A stretch of 64,000 bases of DNA from Saccharomycopsis fibuligera x Saccharomycopsis cf. fibuligera (GCA_001936135.1 CP012810.1:434001-498000), one strand, 5' to 3'. Shown: positions 38,401 to 47,787, numbered from the stretch's first letter. Translations and numbers: made by a program. Notes: generated from the sequence alone by a model not told the origin.

Positions 38401-41400
38401 TTTATCGATGATTTGCGAGGTGATGAAGCTCCCCAATCGGATAAGGAAATAGTCTTTGAAGAGGATGAACAAGAAGGTAATATAGAAACAGAGTTTCCTG
38501 AGGCAATCCAAGAAAGTAATGACGAACAGCAACAACAGCAAGAACAAAAAGAAGAGGTTGGTGAAGAAAGCGATATTGAGATGACCTCTGATAGCGATGA
38601 ACACATGGACGAAAAGGATTATATTAGTCGAGGTATAATTGAAGAACCAGAAGGTATCGAGTCACAAAGCGAATCAGAAAGCTTAAAAGCTGAAGCTGAA
38701 GTTGAAGAACCCCAATCAATTGAGCCTGAAGAAAATGCCCAACAAGAAGCAAACACGAAAGAAATAGCCGTCGCTGTCGAGATAACTGGTGAGATTGATG
38801 AAGGGCAATCACCGGTGAAGACTGAAGAATCGATTATTGTAGAACCAGCAACCCCAAGTCTTTCTGAAGCAAAACTAAAACCGGCACCTAAAGGTGATGA
38901 GATGATATACGAAGAAATTGAAACCAATGTTACTATTTACAATGATGCAGAGGAAGATATTGAGGCATCGACAGAGACAATTACCATGGAGTATGCTCAA
39001 GTTGATGAGTCTGAGAAGCAGGAAACTATAACAGCAGATTTGAAAGTTGACGAAGAGGAATTGCAAAAAGAAAAACAAGACGAGCAAGAAGATGTCGTGG
39101 AGGCAATTTCTCAAGATACCGAAAAGCAAAAGTATGAAGTTGAAGTACATGAAAAGATTGATACTCTTACTACCAAGTCAGTTGAAGATGGTGGTGAGAT
39201 TACTGAAGTTGTTCAGCAGTCAAAAAAAATGGAAGAGTTTCTGCTTCAGCAACAAGAACCTTATCTGGATAGCTCTTCAGACCAGGAGTCAGAAATAACG
39301 GATAAAAGTGAAGTTGAAGTAGAAGATAACGTTAATATTGATACCAACTCAAATGATCGCTCCAAAAAGCGTAAAATTGATGAAATTGAAATCGAAAAGC
39401 CACCCTCAGCGTTTAAAAAATTGAAAACATTCTTTGGTTCCTTTGTGCCTTGGAGATCTAAGCAAGAAAATCATCTTGATGATATTATCGATAGAGCGAA
39501 AGGCACCACTGAAAATATCACGTTTGAAGACTCTGAGGTTGAAACTCAGGAGAAGTTAACCGATGATTTAAGTGATGATTATGATGAAGAAGCTGTCTCA
39601 GATGGGTCGTCAGAAAGTGAAAGTATCGAGGAAAAGCGAGATTCTACCAAGGATAATGATGCTTTTGAGGCTGAGGCCGGAAAAAGCGCTGGCAGCGACA
39701 ATGCTATAAACGAAGAACCGCCAGAAGACGAGGCTAAAAATTTTGCATGCAAAGAAAATGATAACGTCAAAGACACCATAGCTGCCCCTAAAAAAACAAC
39801 AAAAACAGCTAGCATAGATAATGAAGAACATCTTCAGGGCGATGACAAAAATGTAACATTAGAAGAAGTTCCTGATAAGGAGCTTGTTTTTGAAGAAAAT
39901 CTTGGAAAGGATCTAATTGCTCAAGCATCTGCTACGCTGAATAAAGAGGACGAGAGTTTCGAAAAGCTAGATGAACAACCAGAAGCCGAGGAGTCAATTA
40001 AAACTGCAGAAGCAGAAAAAAAATTAGCTGAGGATGAAAGTGGCGAGGGGCAAACGGGTGAAGAGAATGATGAAGAAAAAAATGATGAGAGCACTGAAAA
40101 TGAAGAGAATACAATTGAAATTACCCAAAGCAAAATTGCAGAAGAACAAGTTGGGGACCTTATAGAACAAGAACAAGAACAAGAACAAGAACAAGAACAA
40201 GAACAAGAACAAGGACAAGAACAAGGACAAGAACAAGGACAAGAACAAGAACAAGAACAAGAACAAGAACAAGAGCAAGAACATGGAAAAAAAAGTGCTA
40301 GTGATTTTTATGGTCATGAAGATCTGCCTATGGAAATATTTTCAGAAGTTGAAGAAAAAAAACCAAGTAACATAAAAAATGACCCTGCGTCTGCACTTAG
40401 AGCTGAGGAGACTTCTAATGTCAAAGAAGAAGAAGCTGATAATAGTGATTATAATGATACATTTGCATTACAAGAAGAGGAAGAAGTTGGCACAAATGAA
40501 TCCAAACCAGAAATCATATCAGAAGACGCCAAATCTGGAGATTTTAGAGAATTTAATGTACCAGAAAAAGTCAAGTCAACGATTGAACCACTACCAAGCG
40601 TTGATCAAGGATCATTCAAAGTGCATCAAGAATTGCGAGAATTAAAATCACGCAACTTCAAAGTTGGCAAACTACTCACAAACATCAATCCGTTCAACAA
40701 AATTTTTGGCGGTTTTAGCTTTCCAATGTCTAGAAAAAATGGTAATAACCAGTTTGATGAGTTAACTTCACAGGTAGAAGATAATGCAGGCGACTTGAAA
40801 GTTGAATCGCTCTCTCATGAGCCAAAAGAAGAAAAGAAAGAAAAAGAAGAAACTACAAAGGAAGATAACGAATTTGAAAAAAAAGCGGCGTCAGCGGGAA
40901 GCCAATCTGATGAAGAGTTAATTGATTTGAAGCACGAAGACGATATTGTGATTGATGAAATGGAAGTCGAGGAGATTTTAGAGGGGAATCAAGATGCTGA
41001 TGCTGACGAGGAAATGAATGTTGATGTAGTAGTTCCAAAAGGTGTAGAAATTCAGCAAGTTTCCAAAATCAAAACTGAGATGTCTGATGATGAAGCCGAG
41101 AGAGATGGTGACATCCAGGAAAATGAGGTAACTATGATTCAAAAGGATGTTGGAATTGAAGAAGATGTGAATCTTGAAGAAGATGCTGAAATCAAGGAAA
41201 ATGTTAAAATACAAGAAGATGATAAAACTCAACAATTAGAAGCTCAGGAACCTGAATTGACCAAAATCCAAGAATATGTTAAGATTACCAAAGATATTGA
41301 AACGCAAGCTGATGATGAAATTCAAGAGGAAGCTCCCGTTGAAAACAAAACTCAAGAACGAATCGTTGAAATTGAACTTGATAACACGAAAACAATCTCA

Positions 41401-43077
41401 ATTGGAAAATCAGAAAATCCTGTTCAGGAAAGACATGTGCATGGTAACCAAGTTGAAAGTATTCAAGCTCCTGAAGCTACTAAAGCCATTGAAACCATTG
41501 AAACCATTGCAGCCATTGAAGCCACAGATAACAACGAAATTAAAGAATCTCGAAATGCTAATATTAGCATTGTGCCTAAAGTTGAGCTCATTGAAGCCCA
41601 AGAAAGAACCGCAGCCGTTGAAGAAAAAGCTAAAAAAACCCAAGAAATCATGCCGGTCACCGAAGAAGCATACGATAACCAAGCAAACGGAGACAAAATC
41701 AATGAAGAAGCGAAGGAGAAGCCAGAAACTGTCGGCGAACTTGAAAGTGAAGTATTGACTGGAAATGATGAAGATGTTGAAGAAAAAAGCAATTCTCAGG
41801 GGTTTATGGAGAAGGAGACTAAGCCCAAAGTTGAAGGTCAAGGTGAAGGGAAGTTTGAGGTTAGTCAAGATGAGAAAAAAGACACTGATGATGGGGAGGA
41901 ACCGTCAAGTAACGCTGAAAGTCAGGTTGAAGCAGAATCTGAACTCAAACTAGAAGCTAAGCAACCAACTTTGAAACAAGAATCAGACAAAGAATTAGCA
42001 TCTAATAAAGATATATCATCTGCTGAGCAACCAAATAATGAGAAAACTGACTCAAAGATGAAAGTTGAAGCTGAAGTTGAAAACGAGGATGATAATGAGG
42101 ACCACGATTACCCAACTGACGAATATCAGCCCATAGAACCTGAAGCAAATGACTCATTCAGTTTGCTTAAAAAAGAAGAGCCCAACGAAAAATCATCGAC
42201 AAGAACCAAACGGGCTAAAAAGCCGAAAAAACTTGATCCGATTACAAAATCAAACAAAAAACATGATTCGGTAACGAAGTCCAAAAAAGGTAAAAGTAAG
42301 GAAGAACCAATAAGATTGAGACGCTCAGCAAGAAAAATTCAAGCAGAATTAGAAAGAGAGAGACAAAAGCAGATTGAAGAAGAGCAAGAGAAGGCAAAAC
42401 AGCAGGAAGTTGAGGCAGAAGTCAAAGAGAAACAACAAAAAGAAGCCAAAGCCAAAGCCAAAGCCAAAGCCGAAGACGAACAAACAAAATCAACAAAAGT
42501 TGAAGCAAATACTGAAAAAGAACCAGTGATTGATTTAGAAGAAGGTGTAGTTTCAGATTTGGAAAAGACCCAAGGCCGTCCGAAAAGAGGTCGCGCAAAA
42601 ACAGCAACAACAGCAACAGTGGGGGGAAGAATTACTAAATCTCATAGTCGAAGTACAACAAAAAGACAATCAAAAACTGCACCTCTTCCTGACCTTACTA
42701 CTACTCCTGCTCGTGCTAGTCGAAGCAGATCGCCTCGAAAGAAAGCCCAACTGGCTGCTAGTACTGCCTTGGAAAAATCACCAACAAAAAAAGCTACACT
42801 TGCGGCTAAAACCAATGATGCTAGTGCAAACACCGATGAACATCACATATTCATGCAAACTAGAAGCGGAAAAATCATTGGGGAATCCGACCGCAAAGAA
42901 GAAAAACAGGAAGATAAATTGATGCAAGATATAGTTAGTGGGAAAATTAAGGCTACCCCGGCAATCAAAAATGTGGTGCTTGAATTTGAAGAACAAGAGG
43001 CACACGAGAGAGCAAAACAGAGTAATTCGGGGGTGAAGGGAGAAAAAAAAAAGAGGGGTAGAAAGAAGAAGAATTAG
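35431..43077 (+). CDS. Giant acidic low-complexity protein (2548 aa), probably nuclear
   Basis: I do not recognise an ortholog. The chain is mostly Glu/Asp/Gln/Asn-rich and disordered, with poly-Glu runs near residues 179, 373 and 494 and an EQ/GQ repeat at about 1579-1617. Two related hydrophobic motifs break the acidic background: FKKLKTFFGSFVPWRSK from residue 1328, just after a KKRK nuclear signal near 1311, and FNKIFGGFSFPMSRK from 1755; both are followed by LDD or FDE. The C-terminal ~350 residues are basic, with RLRRSARK, an AT-hook-like GRPKRGR near 2382, a coiled Glu/Lys/Gln segment, and a final KKRGRKKKN. The build suggests a nuclear, DNA- or chromatin-associated scaffold, perhaps an Esc1-like nuclear periphery protein; that is inference. 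No introns or breaks seen. Confidence 0.8.
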   Translation: MTGRHGFPYPFLNNRSRQIIANNSNGDDNNNASEVSSPHNTDNDGNRSNNEQLENLNNEEQKDTTSILNWMNALKTRAINVLEEQKLQESEFQQQLEAERQKIKMKRISDNRLLKFHNFEKLGNFLNEPELAVAAEISSENKQQQNQQQQSQSDNERDLSDQSYHGEDAEEDDEHDYEYEEEEEEEEEEEEGYNNGHIENRHEIQNTSDDITHRGPNYHEDIRSQSNTPIRDDAEVIDIDSSEDNIQLQFHQQQQSEALLQPQPLNWNHQQHHEQSIYNQNQSHAQQQRYNDYHNSRPQQHDNYVNVDPYKSDYQRIYEGQHDVTNYNQGQEAEEIEEHYDENDDDNEEQHDSYVDEYAQDVYSEEDDEHYGEEEEEEEEEEEETKSDYHDRHGNVYGVDEEEDQEGEYAEEEIEREEQQNLTNADETSYQDYHTAQNYSQFNELLQISTEKFDPKNILPEDVEEIEEIPSHDEEEEGQQEEYDHAEEEDDDDDEEEEEEEEEEEEEEEEEERNEGKGEEYDYYNSDEGEEEGEEDEEEYNNVEEKEEKEKEYIKRQNPYNEQTNQPDDTNNKEIHTIDGIENDYDYENSTANRDIFTLDVIDGENNSYNQPIAYAEQVRDNDDEQENQAFDNNELIAQAMLAAQNQHTQNTSTTVNNSSTQHDLTGNWIDSTQDIIQEVDPTENKISEAQKTFIQPQQSSGETALSENVGESNNEFEDQTDIIVTEQNAEEQKQFFNREEQNTKRAPIKRESPYQESSKEDEKAQELELWEEEKDEKEEKAEDKLMKENYVEEAKTDDEEEQLKEPASPPPPSVFGSIDPFAFSSDVTLAANQESDNDEDQRDDQDNENDRSNFKQESQNKQEEVKVEDEYAQDDSHTEPLSSMIESTGDVPGTDSKRMESADADVKATEVLRALPTPDALVIHNETDHQEVSKMNNETTDFVTALDADESKNQERLILFNERPVKTVIDEHDIAENLNVSLEDVEFQSFIDDLRGDEAPQSDKEIVFEEDEQEGNIETEFPEAIQESNDEQQQQQEQKEEVGEESDIEMTSDSDEHMDEKDYISRGIIEEPEGIESQSESESLKAEAEVEEPQSIEPEENAQQEANTKEIAVAVEITGEIDEGQSPVKTEESIIVEPATPSLSEAKLKPAPKGDEMIYEEIETNVTIYNDAEEDIEASTETITMEYAQVDESEKQETITADLKVDEEELQKEKQDEQEDVVEAISQDTEKQKYEVEVHEKIDTLTTKSVEDGGEITEVVQQSKKMEEFLLQQQEPYLDSSSDQESEITDKSEVEVEDNVNIDTNSNDRSKKRKIDEIEIEKPPSAFKKLKTFFGSFVPWRSKQENHLDDIIDRAKGTTENITFEDSEVETQEKLTDDLSDDYDEEAVSDGSSESESIEEKRDSTKDNDAFEAEAGKSAGSDNAINEEPPEDEAKNFACKENDNVKDTIAAPKKTTKTASIDNEEHLQGDDKNVTLEEVPDKELVFEENLGKDLIAQASATLNKEDESFEKLDEQPEAEESIKTAEAEKKLAEDESGEGQTGEENDEEKNDESTENEENTIEITQSKIAEEQVGDLIEQEQEQEQEQEQEQEQGQEQGQEQGQEQEQEQEQEQEQEHGKKSASDFYGHEDLPMEIFSEVEEKKPSNIKNDPASALRAEETSNVKEEEADNSDYNDTFALQEEEEVGTNESKPEIISEDAKSGDFREFNVPEKVKSTIEPLPSVDQGSFKVHQELRELKSRNFKVGKLLTNINPFNKIFGGFSFPMSRKNGNNQFDELTSQVEDNAGDLKVESLSHEPKEEKKEKEETTKEDNEFEKKAASAGSQSDEELIDLKHEDDIVIDEMEVEEILEGNQDADADEEMNVDVVVPKGVEIQQVSKIKTEMSDDEAERDGDIQENEVTMIQKDVGIEEDVNLEEDAEIKENVKIQEDDKTQQLEAQEPELTKIQEYVKITKDIETQADDEIQEEAPVENKTQERIVEIELDNTKTISIGKSENPVQERHVHGNQVESIQAPEATKAIETIETIAAIEATDNNEIKESRNANISIVPKVELIEAQERTAAVEEKAKKTQEIMPVTEEAYDNQANGDKINEEAKEKPETVGELESEVLTGNDEDVEEKSNSQGFMEKETKPKVEGQGEGKFEVSQDEKKDTDDGEEPSSNAESQVEAESELKLEAKQPTLKQESDKELASNKDISSAEQPNNEKTDSKMKVEAEVENEDDNEDHDYPTDEYQPIEPEANDSFSLLKKEEPNEKSSTRTKRAKKPKKLDPITKSNKKHDSVTKSKKGKSKEEPIRLRRSARKIQAELERERQKQIEEEQEKAKQQEVEAEVKEKQQKEAKAKAKAKAEDEQTKSTKVEANTEKEPVIDLEEGVVSDLEKTQGRPKRGRAKTATTATVGGRITKSHSRSTTKRQSKTAPLPDLTTTPARASRSRSPRKKAQLAASTALEKSPTKKATLAAKTNDASANTDEHHIFMQTRSGKIIGESDRKEEKQEDKLMQDIVSGKIKATPAIKNVVLEFEEQEAHERAKQSNSGVKGEKKKRGRKKKN
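40165..40283 (+). repeat. Hexanucleotide coding repeat (GAACAA/GGACAA), about 20 units
   Basis: In-frame array encoding alternating Glu-Gln with a few Gly-Gln units inside the giant acidic gene. As a pure hexamer array it should vary in length between strains without changing frame. Confidence 0.95.
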
Positions 43078-43284
43078 GATGGTTAAATTATTAATTAAAT
43101 TAGGACAGCATGACTTGTATTAATAGATTACGTTATGTTATTTATTTTATTTCTACAGTATGATAATTACAAAGTAAAATCCAAAACTTTTATCACTCTC
43201 TTTTTTTTTAATATTCTTTTTTTTTTTTTTTTTTAAAAAAGAAGGAAATAATGCAAAATTATAAGTGAATTTTAAATTCCAAGT

Positions 43285-44547
43285 CTAATTAGTTTTCACC
43301 TTTCTTTGAGCAAGTTTCAAATATGATTCCAAGCCAATCCCGCAAAACACCAACGCAATTCCGGCCAATTTTGTCCGATTCAACGGATGTTGAAAAATCA
43401 ATAAACTCAAAATCATTGAGAACATTTTTCTAGTAACGTTAATGGTAATTAAGATCATTGAATCAAACTGTTCTAACGTCAAAAATATAAAAATTTGTCC
43501 CACGGAGCCACAAATAGCATACCATATGATTTTTGTATATAAGACATCAGGAAACTGGTGAATGAATTTTAGGGAGTACGTTAGTTGGTTGGTGAGGATA
43601 GTGGAGTAAATTAAGACCAAGAAGAAAGAAATAAAGTTCAAGCTGATCATCAAATGAATTCCTGTCATTTTTTTGAATTTTTTGAACATTTGGTCTTGAG
43701 TTGAATTTGTTAAGCCGTCGAGAAGAAGGGAGATCAAAAGGTATGACATGCCAAGAGTGGCGCTTTTGCTTGGTGCAACAGCATCAATATTGCTCTCAGT
43801 GGATAGAGTCGATGGCTTCTTGTAGGAGAAGAGAAAAACGCCAGCAGTAATGATTACAGCAATGAGATATTTATGAGCTGGGAATTTCCGTTTATATAAG
43901 AAAGTATGAATGATTAACACTGGTATCAATTTGCAAGATTTGGCTAGTAAATAAGTAACGAAATCAATATGGTTTAAGGAGGAGTTTCCGATGGGGGTAG
44001 ATACGGATTGGGTAACGGAGACAATGATTAATGTTTTGAGAAGTTGAGGGTCGTAAAAGAATTCATACAAGTATGTAATGTATGATTTACGTTGTTGTTG
44101 ATTTGGGTCATTCTTGGTTGTGGTTGCGGTTGCAAGCGCACGATTTTGGACTTCTCCTATAGCATATTTGTAACCCAAGTAAGATAAGCCTATGATGAAT
44201 GCGAATATGTTTTGAACAATTTGAATGAATAATGGAGCTTTGAATTGTTCTCCAGAAGGACCGTATCTGGCCACGGAGATGTTTTCGTGGAAATATGACC
44301 AAGAGAGAAAAGATGAGTATATGCCAGCGACACACCCTATTAACACGAGAAATTTGGATGATTTTTTTCTAGTAGTAGCCGCTGATATTTCAGCATTTGG
44401 AAGCTGTGATTCATTTGAAGCAGGCTGTTCTTGTGTCTGTGAAAGGCCTGGGTCCAGCACAGGTCTTTTGTATAGTTGTGATTTGAGATTAGGCTCTTGA
44501 GAAACGGAGCCAGTTGCAGAAGATATTCCAGACATTCTTGTTTCCAC
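43285..44547 (-). CDS. HUT1: Hut1-like UDP-galactose transporter of the ER (SLC35B family)
   Basis: The 420-residue protein has a low-complexity cytoplasmic N-terminus (about 1-64) and then about ten membrane helices. Signature stretches are LIGCVAGIYSSFLSWSYFHE near residue 71, NSSLNHIDFVTYLLAKSCKL near 188 and LLDGLTNSTQDQMFKKFKK near 276, with a C-terminal KLAQRKVKTN carrying lysines near the end like an ER-retrieval tail. Hut1 moves UDP-galactose (and probably UDP-glucose) into the ER lumen (family knowledge). The N-terminus is longer than in S. cerevisiae (339 residues total). It is convergent with the giant acidic gene, 207 bases apart. Confidence 0.92.
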   Translation of the reverse strand: METRMSGISSATGSVSQEPNLKSQLYKRPVLDPGLSQTQEQPASNESQLPNAEISAATTRKKSSKFLVLIGCVAGIYSSFLSWSYFHENISVARYGPSGEQFKAPLFIQIVQNIFAFIIGLSYLGYKYAIGEVQNRALATATTTKNDPNQQQRKSYITYLYEFFYDPQLLKTLIIVSVTQSVSTPIGNSSLNHIDFVTYLLAKSCKLIPVLIIHTFLYKRKFPAHKYLIAVIITAGVFLFSYKKPSTLSTESNIDAVAPSKSATLGMSYLLISLLLDGLTNSTQDQMFKKFKKMTGIHLMISLNFISFFLVLIYSTILTNQLTYSLKFIHQFPDVLYTKIIWYAICGSVGQIFIFLTLEQFDSMILITINVTRKMFSMILSLLIFQHPLNRTKLAGIALVFCGIGLESYLKLAQRKVKTN

Positions 44548-45126
44548 GGTGATGGCAGTTGCAAAAGAGAACTATTAGAGTTTTAAGAAAGAACTGAAAG
44601 TGTGAAGCCAATGACTGTGTTGGAGACTTGGTATCCTTGAGGGTTGGTTTGACTTGAAGGCTAACTACAGGCCAGCTCCTTTGATGTTGACATTTCGACA
44701 TTTCGACATTTCTCCAGCGGGACACTCTGTTTCAGCCAAAACAGAAATCACAAAGCACGCGCATGATACATACATCAATGCGCATGATACCGCATAACGA
44801 AGCAGGGAGAAAAGAATTCTATACACTTACAACACAACGAGAGTAGAATAGAATGTCTAAGTAAACTTTTGATATTATGATTTAAAGTGGCAATATGGAT
44901 ATGCCTATAGTACAGTGCAAAGGAAACGACACGCACAAGCAGTGTCTATATATATATAAAGAAGAGATATTTTTCAAAGCCCGCTGTGATGGACGCCAAC
45001 AGATTAATTCAGTAATAGCGGCAATATTTCATTTCAATATTCTAAAACCAGAGACCATCATGGCAAATCAGGAGACATAATATTGATATTACTACTTGCT
45101 GATTCTTGACAACTTTTGGCTTCACA

Positions 45127-45181
<55 letters not shown>

Positions 45182-45254
45182 GGGACAGAGAGACAGATTA
45201 TAGGACGGTTGTATGAAAGAATGCCGAACTCTTCCTTTTTGATGGTCAAGATGC
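44548..45254. other. Intergenic region between HUT1 and COX17
   Basis: HUT1 promoter, with a triple TTCGACA repeat near 44690-44712, and COX17 3' region holding a GACA microsatellite. No gene recognised. Confidence 0.55.
45127..45182. repeat. Tetranucleotide microsatellite (AGAC)n, 14 copies
   Basis: A perfect array of AGAC units followed by degenerate AGGGACAGAGAGACAG. It lies about 75 bases beyond the COX17 stop codon and so may be in its 3' UTR. Confidence 0.95.
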
Positions 45255-45473
45255 TTATATGCTGAAGCCATAACCTTGCATGCACTTCTTGTAGGAAGTG
45301 ATCAAAGTGTCGCATTTACCGGAATCTTCACCATTGAGCAAAAGACATTCGTCTCTAGAAGCCTTTTCAGGCTTGCAAACGCAGCATGGCTTTGGTTTAT
45401 TGATTTCGCAGGCGGCTGGAGCAGCAGCAGCAGCAGAAGCAGGAGGAGCAACAGGAGCAGCTTGTTCAGACAT
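45255..45473 (-). CDS. COX17: Cox17, copper chaperone for cytochrome c oxidase
   Basis: The 72-residue protein has an Ala/Pro-rich N-terminus (about 1-25) and the Cox17 core NKPKPCCVCKPEKASRDECL, with the CC pair that carries Cu(I), then GKCDTLITSYKKCMQGYGF. Four cysteines form the twin CX9C coiled-coil-helix pair, oxidised by Mia40 in the intermembrane space; Cox17 passes copper to Sco1 and Cox11 (family knowledge). The S. cerevisiae protein has 69 residues. The Ala-rich start is slightly unusual but lies outside the fold. A CACGTG box is found upstream. Confidence 0.95.
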   Translation of the reverse strand: MSEQAAPVAPPASAAAAAPAACEINKPKPCCVCKPEKASRDECLLLNGEDSGKCDTLITSYKKCMQGYGFSI

Positions 45474-45609
45474 GATTATTGTGGTGAGCTGTTTGGTACT
45501 GTGAATGTGGAAAGAGCGTAGCAGTTGTCTGTTGATTAAAGGAAAGAAAGATTTAAGCGATTTTCAGTTTTCGGTTTATTTCGCTTATTAATTGCTGCGA
45601 TGCTAACGT

Positions 45610-45615
45610 CACGTG
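45610..45615. promoter_or_regulatory. CACGTG E-box upstream of COX17
   Basis: CACGTG lies 137 bases before the COX17 ATG, in the 168-base gap to the next gene's stop. In Candida species Cbf1 binds such sites at respiratory genes; regulation here is inferred. Confidence 0.5.
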
Positions 45616-45641
45616 AGGGATACCCTTTTCAATCAACCAAC

Positions 45642-46277
45642 TTATGACAGTCTCGTCAGCTTTGCACCAGCTGCACTGACAGTAGTGGCAGGACTCTCTC
45701 CATTAACCAGATCTTGCTGCGACGAATCCCCAGAACTAGTCAGATCAACCCCGTTACTCACCCCGTTCTTAAGTGCTTTGAACTTTCTTTTTTGTGTACT
45801 CATAACTTTCTGGAACACTTGAATATGTTCACTTTTTTGCACTTCAGTTAGCTTGGAAACATACAGTTGCGCAGGAAGCAATGCTTTTGCTCTTTCCACG
45901 CTTGTCAAAATCGGCATTGCTTTCTTGAGTGCCTTGTTAGCAGTGCTTGTGCCAATGTGAAATAAGCCTTTGAACAACTTGCCGATCCAGCTGAAGATTC
46001 CTTTGTCTTGAACTTCGTCTGTGCCGTTTTGTTGTGCAAGGCCAATGACGTCCACATCGGTGGCAGTAGTCGTTGCGGCGGCTGCCAGTGTTGGGGTTTG
46101 CGCCGCTTGAGCAGCAACAGGAAAGGTAGTTGTTGGTAGTGCTGCTTCTGAAGAACCATTTATGGCTCTTGACCGTATAGTTATTGGCAACGGATATGAA
46201 TGAGAAGTATGTCTGATGTTGCAAATTGCAAGCATGCACAAAAGTGCCGGAAAAATATACAATAAACCGGTTTGCAT
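45642..46277 (-). CDS. Putative secreted protein, unknown function
   Basis: The 211-residue protein has a hydrophobic N-terminal signal (about 1-19), an Ala/Thr-rich linker (about 44-75), and a compact basic amphipathic segment FSWIGKLFKGLFHIG at residues 95-109 followed by ANKALKKAM. A dibasic QKRK occurs near residue 162, and the C-terminus is Ser/Gly-rich. I know no family. It is divergent from the gene at 46793, whose product has a similar IGxxFxGxF motif. The frame is intact, and a signal plus a positionally shared motif make it more credible than a chance frame. It could be a cell-surface or released peptide precursor; that is inference. Confidence 0.6.
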   Translation of the reverse strand: MQTGLLYIFPALLCMLAICNIRHTSHSYPLPITIRSRAINGSSEAALPTTTFPVAAQAAQTPTLAAAATTTATDVDVIGLAQQNGTDEVQDKGIFSWIGKLFKGLFHIGTSTANKALKKAMPILTSVERAKALLPAQLYVSKLTEVQKSEHIQVFQKVMSTQKRKFKALKNGVSNGVDLTSSGDSSQQDLVNGESPATTVSAAGAKLTRLS

Positions 46278-46792
46278 TTTGAGCTGTAGTTAGGCGAACA
46301 GGATTATCTAGTTTGTAGCATTGGCACAATAGAAAAGAATTTTATAATGGATTTGCGCATAAGTCAAACAGGATCCCATTTTAAGCACACACACACATAT
46401 ATATATACAAGTAAAACAAAGCTTGTTGGCAAGAGTCAGGGAATGCAGTGTGACATTCCCGAGTATTGATGTTTTTGCGACTATGTAGTGGATACATTTT
46501 GAGTAGATATGCGGAGGGCATTGGCATCCAGTAAAACCACTGCGCTGTTCCGCAGCTTAGGAACTGTGGCACTTGAGATCTTTTGGGATTGGACCTAAAG
46601 CAAATACTTGATGGAGATACCCAGCAAGAGAAATGCAAACTTTAAAAGCTTTTGAAATGTCTATATATTCAAGTAGATCTATATCTCTACGGACCGGGTG
46701 GAAATATTTGCAAAAGCCTATAGACAACCTTCAAAGTCAAGGTGTTAAATATTAATTTTAAAAAACAGCAAAGGAGATAGGCATAAACAAAT
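46278..46792. promoter_or_regulatory. Shared intergenic region of the divergent secreted-protein pair
   Basis: 515 bases between the two divergent starts. It holds CA and TA dinucleotide runs near 46387-46408 and a TATATAT near 46662. No binding motif identified. Confidence 0.45.
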
Positions 46793-47323
46793 ATGAAGCT
46801 TTTTTTGATTCTATTTCTTTCTCAAGGCCTCATTTTTAGAACCGTTAGGGCAGTGAATAAGTACCTTGATAATCCCAGCTATGTATTTGACAGTTCTTTG
46901 TATGAAAACTTGGCTGAGTCTTCCAGTCTGTCCGATGACGACAATGATGATGACAATGACACTGACAATTACAATAACAATGATAATGACGACGACAACA
47001 ATTCAAGCACATCAATTGGGAATAAAAATATTGTTTTCCCAAATTATGCAAACTACAGCACCGCATCAGCTTACTCCAACTTCAGCTCATCACAACTATC
47101 GTATATAAACAGCACCGACAACATCCAAGACAAATCAGCAGGATCGGTAATCAAAGGGATTGGTGAATTTTTCTGTGGGTTCTTTATAGTCTGCGATATC
47201 ATTGATACTGTGGTTAATGTTGGGATAGATGTTGCAGATGCGGTTAGCTCAAAGAATAAAGAGGTCGAAAATGCTATTAAGCAGGCTACTAAGTTAGTGC
47301 CTATCAAGGAAGAGATTGAATGA
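46793..47323 (+). CDS. Putative secreted protein, unknown function, Asp/Asn-rich
   Basis: The 176-residue protein has a signal peptide (MKLFLILFLSQGLIFRTVRA, likely cut after A20), an Asp/Asn-rich stretch (about 48-71), several N-glycosylation sequons (NYS, NFS, NST), and then a Gly- and Phe-rich hydrophobic stretch with IGEFFCGFF at 123-131 running into FIVCDIIDTVVNVGIDVADA. The last 20 residues are charged. I do not recognise the family. The hydrophobic stretch has two cysteines and could insert into a membrane. Position, signal peptide and shared motif suggest it is a diverged partner of the gene at 45642-46277. Confidence 0.6.
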   Translation: MKLFLILFLSQGLIFRTVRAVNKYLDNPSYVFDSSLYENLAESSSLSDDDNDDDNDTDNYNNNDNDDDNNSSTSIGNKNIVFPNYANYSTASAYSNFSSSQLSYINSTDNIQDKSAGSVIKGIGEFFCGFFIVCDIIDTVVNVGIDVADAVSSKNKEVENAIKQATKLVPIKEEIE

Positions 47324-47787
47324 ACTAGAATACCAATTTTTAGATTATTGGGTGTTTGGTTTCCATATATGTCGTTGACATTTTTCGTTTTATTTTCACG
47401 TTATTTTTTGCTTTCGTTTTTGCTTTCTTGCCTGCTTTTTTTTGACACTTGTTCACTCTACCACATTTTTGAAAACTTTATTTTATATAATATATTATAA
47501 TATAGACAATGCACCAATAATATTACGATCTACAAGGACAACAAAAACAACGAAAAGAAAAAAAAAAAAATAAAAAATAATAGCAGTAAACAAAAGTAAC
47601 GACGTTAAAATACATACGTTCTTCAGAGCAATAATGGGTTGATCGAAATGAAATGAAATGAAAATCTATTAAATGTAAAAATACGCAATAGTTGTCATTG
47701 TCCTTATATTCGTAACTATAGTTGTAGTTATATAATTTCGCGAATGTCAACACATACAAGGCTACCCGCGTAAGCTCAAAGGAAATT
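47324..47787. other. Convergent intergenic region before AFG1
   Basis: A/T-rich 3' region of two convergent genes, with an A tract near 47559-47577. Nothing recognised. Confidence 0.6.

Noticed and set aside
45127-45182. CRISPR-like array
   Set aside because: It is a simple 4-bp microsatellite with no spacers, in a eukaryote.
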